From the NCBI GenBank assembly GCA_963926355.1, contig CAWUWW010000003.1, positions 52,970 through 116,969 on the forward strand: a stretch of DNA of 64,000 nucleotides, given 5' to 3'. This document shows, piece by piece, positions 27,291 through 36,097 of the stretch. The notes below the pieces were generated by a model. The model saw only the letters and a list, made by a program, of their open reading frames with translations. It had not been told where the DNA came from and did no database searches. Numbering within the stretch: position 1 is the first letter of the stretch; each line of letters begins with the position of its first letter. This DNA comes from SCGC-AAA076-P13 sp963926355 (GTDB taxonomy: Bacteria; Pseudomonadota; Gammaproteobacteria; Magnimaribacterales; D2472). Both the position numbers and the translations under genes were made by a program.

Positions 27291-28873
27291 TAATCTATTT
27301 TTGGAGGAGTCGTAAATGTGTGATACGGAGCAGGTGATGCAACAGTCCATTCTAGACCTCTTGCTCCTTCCCAAACCTGAGCAGTAGCTTTTTTGCCACC
27401 CATTACTGTTTTTATGACAATAAACAAAAAGAATACTTGAGATAGCCCAAATAGGAAAGCTCCTACGCTTGATACCATATTCCAATCTGCAAATTGAAGA
27501 GCGTAATCAGGAACCCTTCTAGGCATCCCAGCTAATCCAATAAAATGCTGTGGGAAGAAAGTAACGTTTACCCCAATGAAAGAAAGCCAGAAGTGAAGCT
27601 TCCCAAGTCTTTCGTCGTACATATTTCCAGTCCATTTAGGTATCCAATAATATACTGCAGCCATAATTGAGAAAATGGCTCCAGGGACAAGAACATAGTG
27701 AAAATGAGCAACTACAAAATATGTATCATGATATTGAAAGTCTGCAGGTGTTATTGCTAACATTAGTCCTGAAAAACCACCCATAGTAAATAAAACTACA
27801 AAGGCGATAGCAAACAACATTGGTGTTTCAAATGTTATTGAGCCTCTAAACATAGTTGCTATCCAATTAAATACCTTAACTCCAGTTGGAACAGCGATTA
27901 ACATTGTTGCCCACATAAAGAATAATTCTGCTGCAAGGGGAAGCCCTACTGTAAACATATGATGCGCCCAGACAACAAAGGAAAGGATTGCAATTGAAAG
28001 CATGGCCCAGACCATTGAAGCATAGCCAAAGAGCTGCTTTCTAGAAAATGTTTCTATAATATGAGAAACAATTCCAAATGCTGGAAGAATCATAATGTAG
28101 ACCTCTGGATGACCAAAGAACCAAAAAATATGTTGAAAAAGAACTGGGTCGCCGCCGCCAGCTGCATTAAAGAAACTTGTGCCAAAATGTATGTCCATTA
28201 ACATCATTGTTACAGCTCCAGCTAAAACAGGCATAACCGCAATAAGCAGATATGCAGTTATTAACCAAGACCAAACAAATAAAGGCATTTTCATAAGACC
28301 AACGCCTGGCGCTCTCATGTTCATGATAGTTACAACAATATTAATAGCTCCCATAATAGACGAGGCTCCCATAATATGAACTGAGAAAATAAAAAAGGTA
28401 ACACTTGGAGGTGCATAAGTAGTTGAAAGTGGCGCGTAAAATGTCCATCCAAAATTTGGTGCTCCGCCTTCCATAAATAATGAAGAAAGGAGTATAAAAA
28501 ATGCAAAGGGTAGTATCCAGAAACTTAGATTATTCATCCTTGGAAGTGCCATATCTGGGGCGCCTATCATCATCGGAACTAACCAGTTTGCAAGACCTAC
28601 AAAGGCTGGCATAACCCCACCAAAAATCATTATCAACCCATGAAGAGTGATCATCTGATTATAGAATTCTGGTTCTATTATTTGCATGCCTGGCTGAAAT
28701 AACTCAGCCCTAATAACCATTGCCATAGCTCCGCCGATTAGGAACATTGCAAAACTAAACCATAAATATAAAGTACCTATGTCTTTATGGTTTGTTGTAT
28801 ATAACCATCTTGTTAGTCCCTTTGCTGGGCCATGATGGTGATCTTCGTGGTGATTTTCTACTGCTGAGCTCAT
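27290..28873 (-). CDS. coxA: Cytochrome c oxidase subunit I (aa3-type)
   Basis: Catalytic subunit that reduces oxygen to water and pumps protons. It has 527 residues and 12 membrane helices. H78 in MITLHGLIMIF and a later histidine bind haem a; H255-P-E257-V-Y259 in WFFGHPEVYIMI gives the CuB ligand, the K-channel glutamate-type motif of A-family oxidases and the cross-linked tyrosine; WAHHMFTVG and VAHFHYVL supply the remaining CuB and haem ligands. The N-terminal His-rich stretch is unremarkable. It is 21 bases after coxB. Confidence 0.97.
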   Translation of the reverse strand: MSSAVENHHEDHHHGPAKGLTRWLYTTNHKDIGTLYLWFSFAMFLIGGAMAMVIRAELFQPGMQIIEPEFYNQMITLHGLIMIFGGVMPAFVGLANWLVPMMIGAPDMALPRMNNLSFWILPFAFFILLSSLFMEGGAPNFGWTFYAPLSTTYAPPSVTFFIFSVHIMGASSIMGAINIVVTIMNMRAPGVGLMKMPLFVWSWLITAYLLIAVMPVLAGAVTMMLMDIHFGTSFFNAAGGGDPVLFQHIFWFFGHPEVYIMILPAFGIVSHIIETFSRKQLFGYASMVWAMLSIAILSFVVWAHHMFTVGLPLAAELFFMWATMLIAVPTGVKVFNWIATMFRGSITFETPMLFAIAFVVLFTMGGFSGLMLAITPADFQYHDTYFVVAHFHYVLVPGAIFSIMAAVYYWIPKWTGNMYDERLGKLHFWLSFIGVNVTFFPQHFIGLAGMPRRVPDYALQFADWNMVSSVGAFLFGLSQVFFLFIVIKTVMGGKKATAQVWEGARGLEWTVASPAPYHTFTTPPKID

Positions 28874-28894
28874 AATTGTCTTTCCTTTCTGCTA

Positions 28895-30040
28895 TTAAAT
28901 CTTTGGTTCTTTATAATCTACGATATCTTTAGGTATTACTATTTCACCGTCTCCGCTTTTAGCATTTCCCCAGGCCTGTCTTGTGTAAGTAATTACAGCT
29001 GCAAGCTCAACCTCTGAAAGGTAATCAAATGAGTTCATGGCCGCTCCTTGAACTCCTTCCATTAATATTTCGATATGTCTTGCTTTGTTATTTAGAGCAA
29101 TGTCACTTCCGGCAAGTGCCGGGAAGATTCCCGGTATTCCTTGCCCTGCAGTTTGATGACAGGCAACACAATTAAGTGCATAAACATCTTCACCTCTAGC
29201 AACTAACTCTTCGACACTCCAGTCTTTAGTTGTTAATTCTGCCATTTTAAAAGCTGCTTCTTTTTTTTCTCCAACCCATTCATCGTACTCGGCCTGCTCT
29301 ACAACCTTGACCACTATGGGCATAAATCCATGATTCTTTCCACAAAGCTCTGTACATTTACCACGGTAAATACCTGGCTTGTCTACTATCGTCCATGCTG
29401 TATTTACAAACCCTGGAATTGCGTCTTGCTTAATTGCAAATGCAGGCATCCACCATGAATGTATAACGTCATTAGCAGTAATTAGAAATCTTATTTTTTT
29501 GCCTACAGGAATTAAAACCATCTCATCAACTTCTTGCAGATAATTTTCGCCCTTAGGAACTAAATTGTAAATCTCATCTAAATCAGTAGCTGGATTTGCA
29601 AAAAAACTAATGTCATCTTCTAGGTATCTATACTGCCATTTCCACTGGTATCCTGTAACTTGTATATTAATATCTCCGGCCTCATCATCGTAAATGTTTA
29701 CCAATGTTTTTGATGCTGGGATAGCCATGGCTATTAAGATAAGAAAAGGAATAATTGTCCAAGCAATCTCTACCTTTGTATTCTCATGAAAAGTGGCAGC
29801 TACTGGATTTTTCTTTTTAGTATGTGCATACATTGAATAGAACATTACTGAAAAGACGACTACTCCGATGGCAACACAAATCCAAAATATAAGCATATGC
29901 AATTCAAACACTTCATTACTTATATCAGTAACACCTCTTGTCATATTTAAGGCAAACCAGTCAGCTTGGACTGAATTTGTAAAAAGAATAAATATAAAAA
30001 TTAGTTTATTTGGAAAATTCTTTAAAGATTTTAGTGACAT
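28895..30040 (-). CDS. coxB: Cytochrome c oxidase subunit II fused to cytochrome c
   Basis: Accepts electrons from soluble or attached cytochrome c through the CuA centre. It has a signal peptide, two membrane helices (about 47-70 and 93-112), and a cupredoxin domain with H194, C229, C233, H237 and M240 (CTELCGKNHGFM) as the complete CuA ligand set. A C-terminal extension carries C291-VAC-H295, a covalent haem site, making this a caa3-type subunit of 381 residues. It leads the operon behind a good candidate promoter. Confidence 0.96.
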   Translation of the reverse strand: MSLKSLKNFPNKLIFIFILFTNSVQADWFALNMTRGVTDISNEVFELHMLIFWICVAIGVVVFSVMFYSMYAHTKKKNPVAATFHENTKVEIAWTIIPFLILIAMAIPASKTLVNIYDDEAGDINIQVTGYQWKWQYRYLEDDISFFANPATDLDEIYNLVPKGENYLQEVDEMVLIPVGKKIRFLITANDVIHSWWMPAFAIKQDAIPGFVNTAWTIVDKPGIYRGKCTELCGKNHGFMPIVVKVVEQAEYDEWVGEKKEAAFKMAELTTKDWSVEELVARGEDVYALNCVACHQTAGQGIPGIFPALAGSDIALNNKARHIEILMEGVQGAAMNSFDYLSEVELAAVITYTRQAWGNAKSGDGEIVIPKDIVDYKEPKI

Positions 30041-30089
30041 ATTTTTACCCTATGGAAGTGCTGAATAAAATAAATTTAGCATATAAACT

Positions 30090-30118
30090 ATTATAAGCTA
30101 TTTATATAGTACAAACAA
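30090..30118 (-). promoter_or_regulatory. Candidate sigma-70 promoter for the cox operon
   Basis: Read on the minus strand, TTGTTT (30118-30113) is followed after 17 bases by a perfect TATAAT (30095-30090). Transcription would start near 30083, about 43 bases before the coxB ATG. It lies in the 124-base gap between yheV and coxB, the only sizeable space in this cluster. Confidence 0.65.
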
Positions 30119-30164
30119 AAAAATTTAGTAATTAATTTGCTGCGTATGATATCTTTTTGTTGCG

Positions 30165-30371
30165 TTATTTACTAGTTTTTGGACTTGAAAAATCTTGTAT
30201 ATTTAAAGCCTTAATTGCATTGTTTTTTTGGCTAACTGCCTTAGGTCTTTTTTCAAAAAAATTACACTTCGCACAATATATTTCATCGTCATCTGAGTTA
30301 ATTGCAATGGTGTCTTGAGCTTTGCAAGAGGGGCATACAGCGCCTGCAATAAACTGAACTAGCTTTTTCAT
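30165..30371 (-). CDS. yheV: YheV-family zinc-ribbon protein
   Basis: A 68-residue protein with two Cys pairs, C13-PS-C16 and C33-AK-C36, in the pattern of E. coli YheV (FIAGAxCPxCxAQD followed by a second CxxC). It probably binds zinc. Function is unknown. The start overlaps the aroE stop by 4 bases, making it the last gene of the purE-tsaC-hemF-aroE-yheV run. Confidence 0.85.
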   Translation of the reverse strand: MKKLVQFIAGAVCPSCKAQDTIAINSDDDEIYCAKCNFFEKRPKAVSQKNNAIKALNIQDFSSPKTSK

Positions 30372-31183
30372 CCGTTTAAATTTTTAATATCTTTAAAAAT
30401 ATTTTCTGTTGATGGGATCTTCCCAAACCAAAGTTTAAAAGATTGCGCAGCCTGGTATATAAGCATTCCAATACCGTCAAACACTTGAGGGGAATATTCT
30501 ATAGCCCAACTGCAAAAAGGCGTGGATTCAAGCGAGTAATTTAGATCATAGAAGCAAACTAATCTAGAAAACTTTATTCCTTCAGGAGCTATAAATTCTC
30601 CGGTCAAGCCAGCCGAACTTCCATTAATAACAAGATCATAATAGATATCTTCTTTTAGATTCGATCCTATCTTTACATGTTCATTATATTTATTTACTAA
30701 AGTCTCTGCTTTTTCTTGGGACCTATTTAAAATAGAAATTGTGCTTGGCCTATCCATTACCAGTTTATATAAAATACTTTGCACAGCTGCGCCAGCACCT
30801 AATATCAAGATATTCTTGCCTGAGATACTTATATTCTTTGATCTAAGATCCTCCATAAAACCAATTCCATCTGTAGACTCAAGAGACAGAATATTATCTA
30901 TCTTAATTATGGTATTGACTGCTTGGAGGTGCTTTGCTTCCTTTGATATATTGCCAGGGATTCCTGCAGCAAGATTCTTCAAGGGTAGTGTTATATTTAA
31001 CCCTCTTGCCAAAGGATCGGCAAAAAAATCAGCAACAAAGCTATTAAAATTATTGGGCTCTACCTTGAACGGCATGTAGCTTAGGTTAATCTTTTCTTGC
31101 TTTGCAAAACGTGAATGAATGAAAGGAGACAAAGAATGCTCAATGGGACTTCCGGCCACGCCGAGTTTAAATTTATTAGACAT
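30368..31183 (-). CDS. aroE: Shikimate dehydrogenase
   Basis: NADPH-dependent reduction of 3-dehydroshikimate to shikimate for aromatic amino acids. It is 271 residues. GSPIEHSLSPFIHSRFA (about 11-27) is the substrate-binding motif, NITLPLK with its catalytic lysine lies near residue 80, GAGAAVQSI begins the Rossmann fold, and NRSQEKAE is the NADP-selecting loop. It overlaps the hemF stop by 8 bases (ATGTCTAA). Confidence 0.95.
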   Translation of the reverse strand: MSNKFKLGVAGSPIEHSLSPFIHSRFAKQEKINLSYMPFKVEPNNFNSFVADFFADPLARGLNITLPLKNLAAGIPGNISKEAKHLQAVNTIIKIDNILSLESTDGIGFMEDLRSKNISISGKNILILGAGAAVQSILYKLVMDRPSTISILNRSQEKAETLVNKYNEHVKIGSNLKEDIYYDLVINGSSAGLTGEFIAPEGIKFSRLVCFYDLNYSLESTPFCSWAIEYSPQVFDGIGMLIYQAAQSFKLWFGKIPSTENIFKDIKNLNG

Positions 31184-32081
31184 TCCAATCCTTGTTTATA
31201 TATTTAAGAGCTTCTTTTTCCATCTTGATGTAATTCTTATCTTTTTTATATGACCATTTAACATCTTTTGGTAGCGAGGCTAATATAGACTCTATTCTTC
31301 CATTGGATTGAAGGCCAAAAGAAGTACCTCTATCATAAATTAGATTAAACTCAGCGTACCTTCCCCTTCTTAGTAGCTGAAATTCTTTTTGCTTTTTATC
31401 AAATTTAGTAGATTTTCTTCTATTAATAATGGATTGGTATGATTCTAGGTAGGTATTGGCTATATCTGAAAGCATGTCTGTACTTTTTTCAATGCTCATG
31501 TTGGATAGATTATCAAAAAAGAGCCCTCCAATTCCCCTTCTCTCTTTTCTATGGGGTATATAAAAATACTCATTGCAATTCTTAGAAAATTTCTTATAAA
31601 AACCTTTATTATATGAATCTAGTGTTTCTTTTGCCTCGTTATGCCATTTAACACAGTCTTCTTTAATAGGTAGATAAGGCGTTAGATCATATCCACCTCC
31701 GATCCACCATTTTTTTATAGTGTTATTGCCACCCATTAAACAGAATAATCTTATATTCATATGACTAGTTGGAATAAAGGGGTTTTTAGGATGTGCAATT
31801 ACCGAGACGCCCATTGCTCGATACCCATGCTTTGATGGCTCTGATATTAATTTTCCAAGAGCGGCTTTTGGGAGTTTATTACCTGATATAGATGAGAAAT
31901 TTACAGCACAATTATCAAAAAAATCTCCATCCTGAATTACAAAAGTATGACCGCCTCCGCCTTCGCTTCTTTTCCATTTATCAGATGTAATGATTGATGT
32001 TTTAGATTTCTCTAAAGACATAAAGACATCCATGATTTTTGCATGACTAGTCGTAAAAATATTTTCTAAATCTTTGATCAT
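31176..32081 (-). CDS. hemF: Coproporphyrinogen III oxidase, oxygen-dependent
   Basis: Converts coproporphyrinogen III to protoporphyrinogen IX using oxygen, consistent with the aerobic aa3 oxidase and haem A pathway nearby. It is 301 residues. GGGGHTFVIQDG, SHMNIRLF, WWIGGGYDLTPY, HRKERRGIGGLFFDNL and GRYAEFNLIYDRGT are family signatures. It starts one base after the tsaC stop and overlaps aroE by 8 bases. Confidence 0.96.
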   Translation of the reverse strand: MIKDLENIFTTSHAKIMDVFMSLEKSKTSIITSDKWKRSEGGGGHTFVIQDGDFFDNCAVNFSSISGNKLPKAALGKLISEPSKHGYRAMGVSVIAHPKNPFIPTSHMNIRLFCLMGGNNTIKKWWIGGGYDLTPYLPIKEDCVKWHNEAKETLDSYNKGFYKKFSKNCNEYFYIPHRKERRGIGGLFFDNLSNMSIEKSTDMLSDIANTYLESYQSIINRRKSTKFDKKQKEFQLLRRGRYAEFNLIYDRGTSFGLQSNGRIESILASLPKDVKWSYKKDKNYIKMEKEALKYINKDWNV

Positions 32082-32082
32082 A

Positions 32083-32643
32083 TTATTCTCTAATGACTTT
32101 CTTAGATTCTAAATCAATAATTGTTGAAGGCTTTTTATTATTGCCCAATAGAGCATCATAATATGCCAGATCTGTATCATCAAAGGTATCCATTATTTGC
32201 TTAGGGTTTAATAAATTTTTCTGGCCTGAGATATTGGCAGAGGTAGATATCATAAATCCATCAAACCCTTCTATAAGTTGTTTTGTAGGTAAGTGATTAC
32301 TTACTCTTAAAGCAATCTTGCCGCTATCATTATGCAAGTGGCTAGGTAGATTCTCGTTATATTCAATTAATATTGTTGTGTGCCCTGGCCAGATTTTTTT
32401 AAGGAAGACAGTGTCTTCAATGGATAAAGTTTTAAGGTATTTTTTAAAACTATCTATTGAAGGAATCAATAAAATAAAACTTTTATTTTGTGTTCTTTTT
32501 TTTAAATTATAAATTTTGGTAAAGCTATTTTTATTTAAAGCATTACACCCCAAACCCCAAACCCCCTCTGTTGGGTGAGCAAGAATTTTACCGCAAGATA
32601 GCCACTCAATTGATGAGGAAATATCTAAAGATTTTGTTTGCAA
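32083..32643 (-). CDS. tsaC: Threonylcarbamoyl-AMP synthase TsaC (YrdC)
   Basis: Forms threonylcarbamoyl-AMP from threonine, bicarbonate and ATP for the t6A37 modification of tRNAs reading ANN codons. The 186-residue, single-domain length fits TsaC rather than the longer Sua5. HPTEGVWGLGCNA, KKRTQNKSFILL and STSANISGQ are the conserved segments. The start is TTG, placed directly after the purE stop. In Pseudomonas tsaC also sits beside hemF and aroE, which supports the call. Confidence 0.92.
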   Translation of the reverse strand: MQTKSLDISSSIEWLSCGKILAHPTEGVWGLGCNALNKNSFTKIYNLKKRTQNKSFILLIPSIDSFKKYLKTLSIEDTVFLKKIWPGHTTILIEYNENLPSHLHNDSGKIALRVSNHLPTKQLIEGFDGFMISTSANISGQKNLLNPKQIMDTFDDTDLAYYDALLGNNKKPSTIIDLESKKVIRE

Positions 32644-33144
32644 TTATGAGTTAAGAGCCTTATCTTTTTTAAGAACTTCTTCCCTCATATTATTTTTGTA
32701 ATCATGAAGTTTTTGTGCAAACTCTTCGTTAGATGTTGCCAGTATTTGGACGGCTAAAATTGCGCTATTTTTAGCGCCGCTTTTGCCAACTGCAACTGTT
32801 GCAACCGGAACTCCTGGAGGCATCATCACTGTAGATAGTAATGAATCCATTCCGCCCATTCCGCCTGATTCAATTGGAATTCCAATCACTGGTCGAATAG
32901 AGTGAGCTGCAACTGCTCCTGCTAAATGAGCAGCCATTCCAGCAGCTGCAATAAATATTTTGCAACCATTAGCCTCAGATAGTTTAATCAATTCCATAAC
33001 CTCATGAGGGGTTCTGTGCGCTGACATCACATTTTTTGTATATTTAACGCCAAAAGAGTCAAGAACGGAGAAACATGCCTCTACAATGGGAAGATCCGAG
33101 TCAGAGCCCATTATTATTGCTACATCTATTTTTTGATTTGTCAT
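32644..33144 (-). CDS. purE: N5-carboxyaminoimidazole ribonucleotide mutase
   Basis: Moves the carboxyl group of N5-CAIR to C4 in purine synthesis. It is 166 residues, class I. IIMGSDSDLP (about 10-19) binds phosphate, and MSAHRTPHEV contains the catalytic histidine; GMAAHLAGAVAAH is also typical. It begins the purE-tsaC-hemF-aroE-yheV run. No purK is present in the window. Confidence 0.95.
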   Translation of the reverse strand: MTNQKIDVAIIMGSDSDLPIVEACFSVLDSFGVKYTKNVMSAHRTPHEVMELIKLSEANGCKIFIAAAGMAAHLAGAVAAHSIRPVIGIPIESGGMGGMDSLLSTVMMPPGVPVATVAVGKSGAKNSAILAVQILATSNEEFAQKLHDYKNNMREEVLKKDKALNS

Positions 33145-33217
33145 AATTTATTTATTGTATATGTGAATGTGGATTATAATGAGTGAATTATAATATATTT
33201 ATGCAGATTTCCAATAA
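33145..33217. promoter_or_regulatory. Shared divergent promoter region of purE and def
   Basis: This 73-base gap holds two perfect TATAAT hexamers on the plus strand (33175-33180 and 33189-33194). Because of the flanking bases, two ATTATA hexamers (33173-33178 and 33187-33192) read as TATAAT on the minus strand too. Matching -35 elements are weak in both directions. It probably contains -10 elements for both genes. Confidence 0.4.
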
Positions 33218-33715
33218 ATGAATGACGAAAAATTAACAATCTTAAAATTTCCAGATCCACGCCTTAGAACTGTAGCAAAAAGGGTTACAAAATTTGACAA
33301 AAGTCTTGAAATGCTTGCCAAAGCTATGCTCAAGCTTATGTATAAAGAAAATGGTATTGGTTTAGCGGCCTCACAGGTAGATAGGCATATAAGATTAATC
33401 GCAATGGATCTAAGTGAAGACCGCAATGAGCCAATGTTTTTTGTTAATCCTGAGTATAAAATCATTGATAAGCATAGTCTTGATTCATTCGAAGAAGGGT
33501 GTTTATCAGTGCCAGGTTTTAATGAGACTATAACTCGCCCAGATAAAATAGAGCTTTCATGGCAGGACTTACAGGGAAATCACCATAATATGGAGCCTAG
33601 TGGACTCTTAACCATCTGCATACAACATGAAATTGATCATCTAGAAGGAAAGTTGATGGTTGACTATATAAGCCCCATTAAAAGAGATAGGATAAGAAAA
33701 AAACTATCTAAATAG
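33218..33715 (+). CDS. def: Peptide deformylase
   Basis: Removes the formyl group from nascent proteins. It is 165 residues. All three motifs are intact: GIGLAASQ (47-54), EGCLSVPG (93-100) with metal ligand C95, and HEIDHLEG (137-144) with H137, catalytic E138 and H141. It is followed 47 bases later by fmt, its functional counterpart, the standard bacterial arrangement. Confidence 0.96.
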   Translation: MNDEKLTILKFPDPRLRTVAKRVTKFDKSLEMLAKAMLKLMYKENGIGLAASQVDRHIRLIAMDLSEDRNEPMFFVNPEYKIIDKHSLDSFEEGCLSVPGFNETITRPDKIELSWQDLQGNHHNMEPSGLLTICIQHEIDHLEGKLMVDYISPIKRDRIRKKLSK

Positions 33716-33762
33716 ATATTTAACAGAATTTAAAAGATTATAGAGGTATTTTAGAAGATTTT

Positions 33763-34683
33763 ATGAATATTTTATTTGCAGGTACGCCAGAACCCTCTGG
33801 TAAAATACTTGAATACCTTATAAGCCATCCGGCTTATAAAATTAAAGGGGTAATAACTCAGCCTGACAAGCCTCAGAGAAGAGGAAATAAAATCCTTGAA
33901 TCAAATGTATCTATGATATCTAAACAATATGACTTTCCACTTTTCAAGCCTTCCAACCTAGATGACCCTATCTTCAAAAAAAGTATTAAAGATATTAATT
34001 TTGATTTTCTAATAGTTGCTGCTTATGGGAAAATAATCCCCAACTGGTTGCTTGAAGCTTCAAATAAAATACCAGTTAATATTCATTACTCGATCTTGCC
34101 ATCTTATAGAGGAGCTTCTCCAATCCAAACCTCTCTATTAAATGGAGATGATTTATCAGGCGTTACCTTCATGGAAATGAGTGAAGGGTTGGACGAAGGA
34201 AGAATTATAAAAATTTTTACTTTACATATATCTGATGCACACAACAAGACTTCTTTAGAAAATGATCTTTGTGATCTTGCTATAAAAAATATAGACAATG
34301 TTCTCTCATTAATATTTTCTAATCAATTTTTATTAAATGAGCAGGATAATTTAAATGCAACCTATTGCTCTAAGATAAAAAAATCTGACTCTATAGTTAA
34401 TTTTACAGAAAATGCAGATGTTATTGTTAATAAGTACAGAGCTTATTCTGAGTGGCCTGGCTTGGCTTTTGTACATAAGGATACAATCATTAAAATACAT
34501 ACCATGGACATATTTCATGAAAATTTATCAGGGATGCCAGGTACAATAGTTAGGTTTGATAAGACTGGTATTTACTTCAAAACATGCTCTGAAACTATAG
34601 TGATTACTTACTTACAGATGCCTAATAAAAATATTATCAACTCTATTGATGCTTTCAATGCTTACAGAGAGTTTTTCGTATAA
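33763..34683 (+). CDS. fmt: Methionyl-tRNA formyltransferase
   Basis: Formylates initiator Met-tRNA using 10-formyl-tetrahydrofolate. It is 306 residues. LFAGTPEPS at the N-terminus, VAAYGKIIP, HYSILPSYRGASPIQ with the catalytic Asn-His pair region, and GVTFMEMSEGLDEG are the family motifs. The C-terminal OB-like domain is present but short and divergent. It pairs with def. Confidence 0.94.
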   Translation: MNILFAGTPEPSGKILEYLISHPAYKIKGVITQPDKPQRRGNKILESNVSMISKQYDFPLFKPSNLDDPIFKKSIKDINFDFLIVAAYGKIIPNWLLEASNKIPVNIHYSILPSYRGASPIQTSLLNGDDLSGVTFMEMSEGLDEGRIIKIFTLHISDAHNKTSLENDLCDLAIKNIDNVLSLIFSNQFLLNEQDNLNATYCSKIKKSDSIVNFTENADVIVNKYRAYSEWPGLAFVHKDTIIKIHTMDIFHENLSGMPGTIVRFDKTGIYFKTCSETIVITYLQMPNKNIINSIDAFNAYREFFV

Positions 34684-34704
34684 TTATTTTATTTACTCAA
34701 GAAG

Positions 34705-34723
34705 CTTTTAATTACATTAAAAG
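34705..34723 (+). other. Short A/T-only hairpin before trkA
   Basis: CTTTTAAT (34705-34712) and ATTAAAAG (34716-34723) are perfectly complementary around a 3-base loop. The stem has only one G-C pair at its base and no T-run follows, so it is weak as a terminator. It occupies most of the 58-base gap between fmt and trkA. Confidence 0.25.
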
Positions 34724-34741
34724 AGGTTTAATTTACTCTTT

Positions 34742-36097
34742 ATGAAAATAGTAATTTTAGGTGCCGGGAAAGTTGGGGGAAGTCTTGCTAGAAATTTATC
34801 AAATAGTGACTATCAAGTTTCAATAGTTGATGAAGATAAATCAAAACTTTCTGCCCTAGAGGAAAGACTAGACATAATGACTATTGAGGGTCATGCAGCA
34901 AAACCAAATTCAATAATGAGAGCTGGTGCTGATGAGGACACTATAGTAATAGCTGTAACCTCAAATGATGAGGTTAATATTATCGCCTGCCAGATTGCCA
35001 AAAAAATGTTTAACGTTAAAAAAACAATATGTAGATTTAAGGACACTTCTTATTTAGAGCATTATGAGGTTTTTGGTGAAGGCATAATTGATATTCCCAT
35101 ATGTCCAGAAAATGAAGTTACATCTCATCTTAAGGAACTTATAAATAACCCCGGTGCAGATCAAATCGAGCACTTTGCTGGTGATAAAGTGAAATTAGTT
35201 TCCGTTAAAGCAAAGAAAAAAGGAAAGCTTGTTGGAAGAGAGTTAAAAAGTATTAAAGATGACATGCCAGATGTCGATGCCTACATCCCATCAATATATA
35301 GAAAAGGTAGGCCTTTCATTCCAGATGGGGATACCATCATTAAAGAAAATGATGAAGTCTACTTTATCTCATCTTCAGATAACATAGGTTCGATTATTGA
35401 TGAGTTTAGAGACCACGAAGATGCATATTCAAGAATTATGATAGTTGGGGGTGGAAGAGTAGGTTATTCTTTAGCAAGAGACCTTGAAAAGACGTATAAA
35501 GTTAAATTAATAGAATCTAATATAGATAAATGTAAGTTTTTATCAAAAGAACTTGAAAAGACTATTGTTCTAAATGGTTCTGCAACTGATGAAGAATTAT
35601 TAAAGAGTGAGAATATATCAAATATCGATATGTTCTGCGCATTAACTGATGATGATGAGACAAATGTCATGTCTTCATTGTTAGCAAAGAAGATGGGTGC
35701 TAAAAAAACAATGATTGTTTTAAATAACCCCTCTTATCTTGGCCTTGTGCCTGGATTCATAGATATCTATATAGCTCCGTATAGACTAACGGTATCATCG
35801 GTTCTCCAAGATCTTAGAGAGAGCGATGTTGCTCAAGATGTAATGCTGAAAATGGAAGCTGGAGCTGAGGCAATTGAAGGAATAGTTCATGCAAATGAAT
35901 ACACCTCTAAGCTTTTTGACAAATCAATTAAAGATATACCGCTACCTGGCGGGGCTTGTATTGCCGCTATTGTTAGGCATGGTGAGGTTATAATGCCTAG
36001 TTCTGCCGTTGAACTCTGCCTAAATGATCATTTAATAATCTTTCTAGCAGATAAAAAGGCTGTGAGTGAAGTAGAGAAGCTATTTAAATCAAATTAA
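34742..36097 (+). CDS. trkA: Trk potassium uptake, NAD-binding regulator TrkA
   Basis: Peripheral membrane protein that gates the TrkH potassium channel in response to nucleotides. It is 451 residues and built as a tandem duplication: Rossmann (RCK-N) with GAGKVGGSLARNL near residue 7, RCK-C, then a second Rossmann with GGGRVGYSLARDL near 237, and a second RCK-C. It overlaps trkH by one base (TAATG), so gate and pore are made together. Confidence 0.95.
   Translation: MKIVILGAGKVGGSLARNLSNSDYQVSIVDEDKSKLSALEERLDIMTIEGHAAKPNSIMRAGADEDTIVIAVTSNDEVNIIACQIAKKMFNVKKTICRFKDTSYLEHYEVFGEGIIDIPICPENEVTSHLKELINNPGADQIEHFAGDKVKLVSVKAKKKGKLVGRELKSIKDDMPDVDAYIPSIYRKGRPFIPDGDTIIKENDEVYFISSSDNIGSIIDEFRDHEDAYSRIMIVGGGRVGYSLARDLEKTYKVKLIESNIDKCKFLSKELEKTIVLNGSATDEELLKSENISNIDMFCALTDDDETNVMSSLLAKKMGAKKTMIVLNNPSYLGLVPGFIDIYIAPYRLTVSSVLQDLRESDVAQDVMLKMEAGAEAIEGIVHANEYTSKLFDKSIKDIPLPGGACIAAIVRHGEVIMPSSAVELCLNDHLIIFLADKKAVSEVEKLFKSN

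Noticed and set aside
27291..27485. Longer N-terminus for ctaG reaching 27485
   Set aside because: The extra 65 residues overlap the coxA 3' end out of frame and are Cys/Ser-rich nonsense; the ATG at 27290 begins the normal COX11 sequence.
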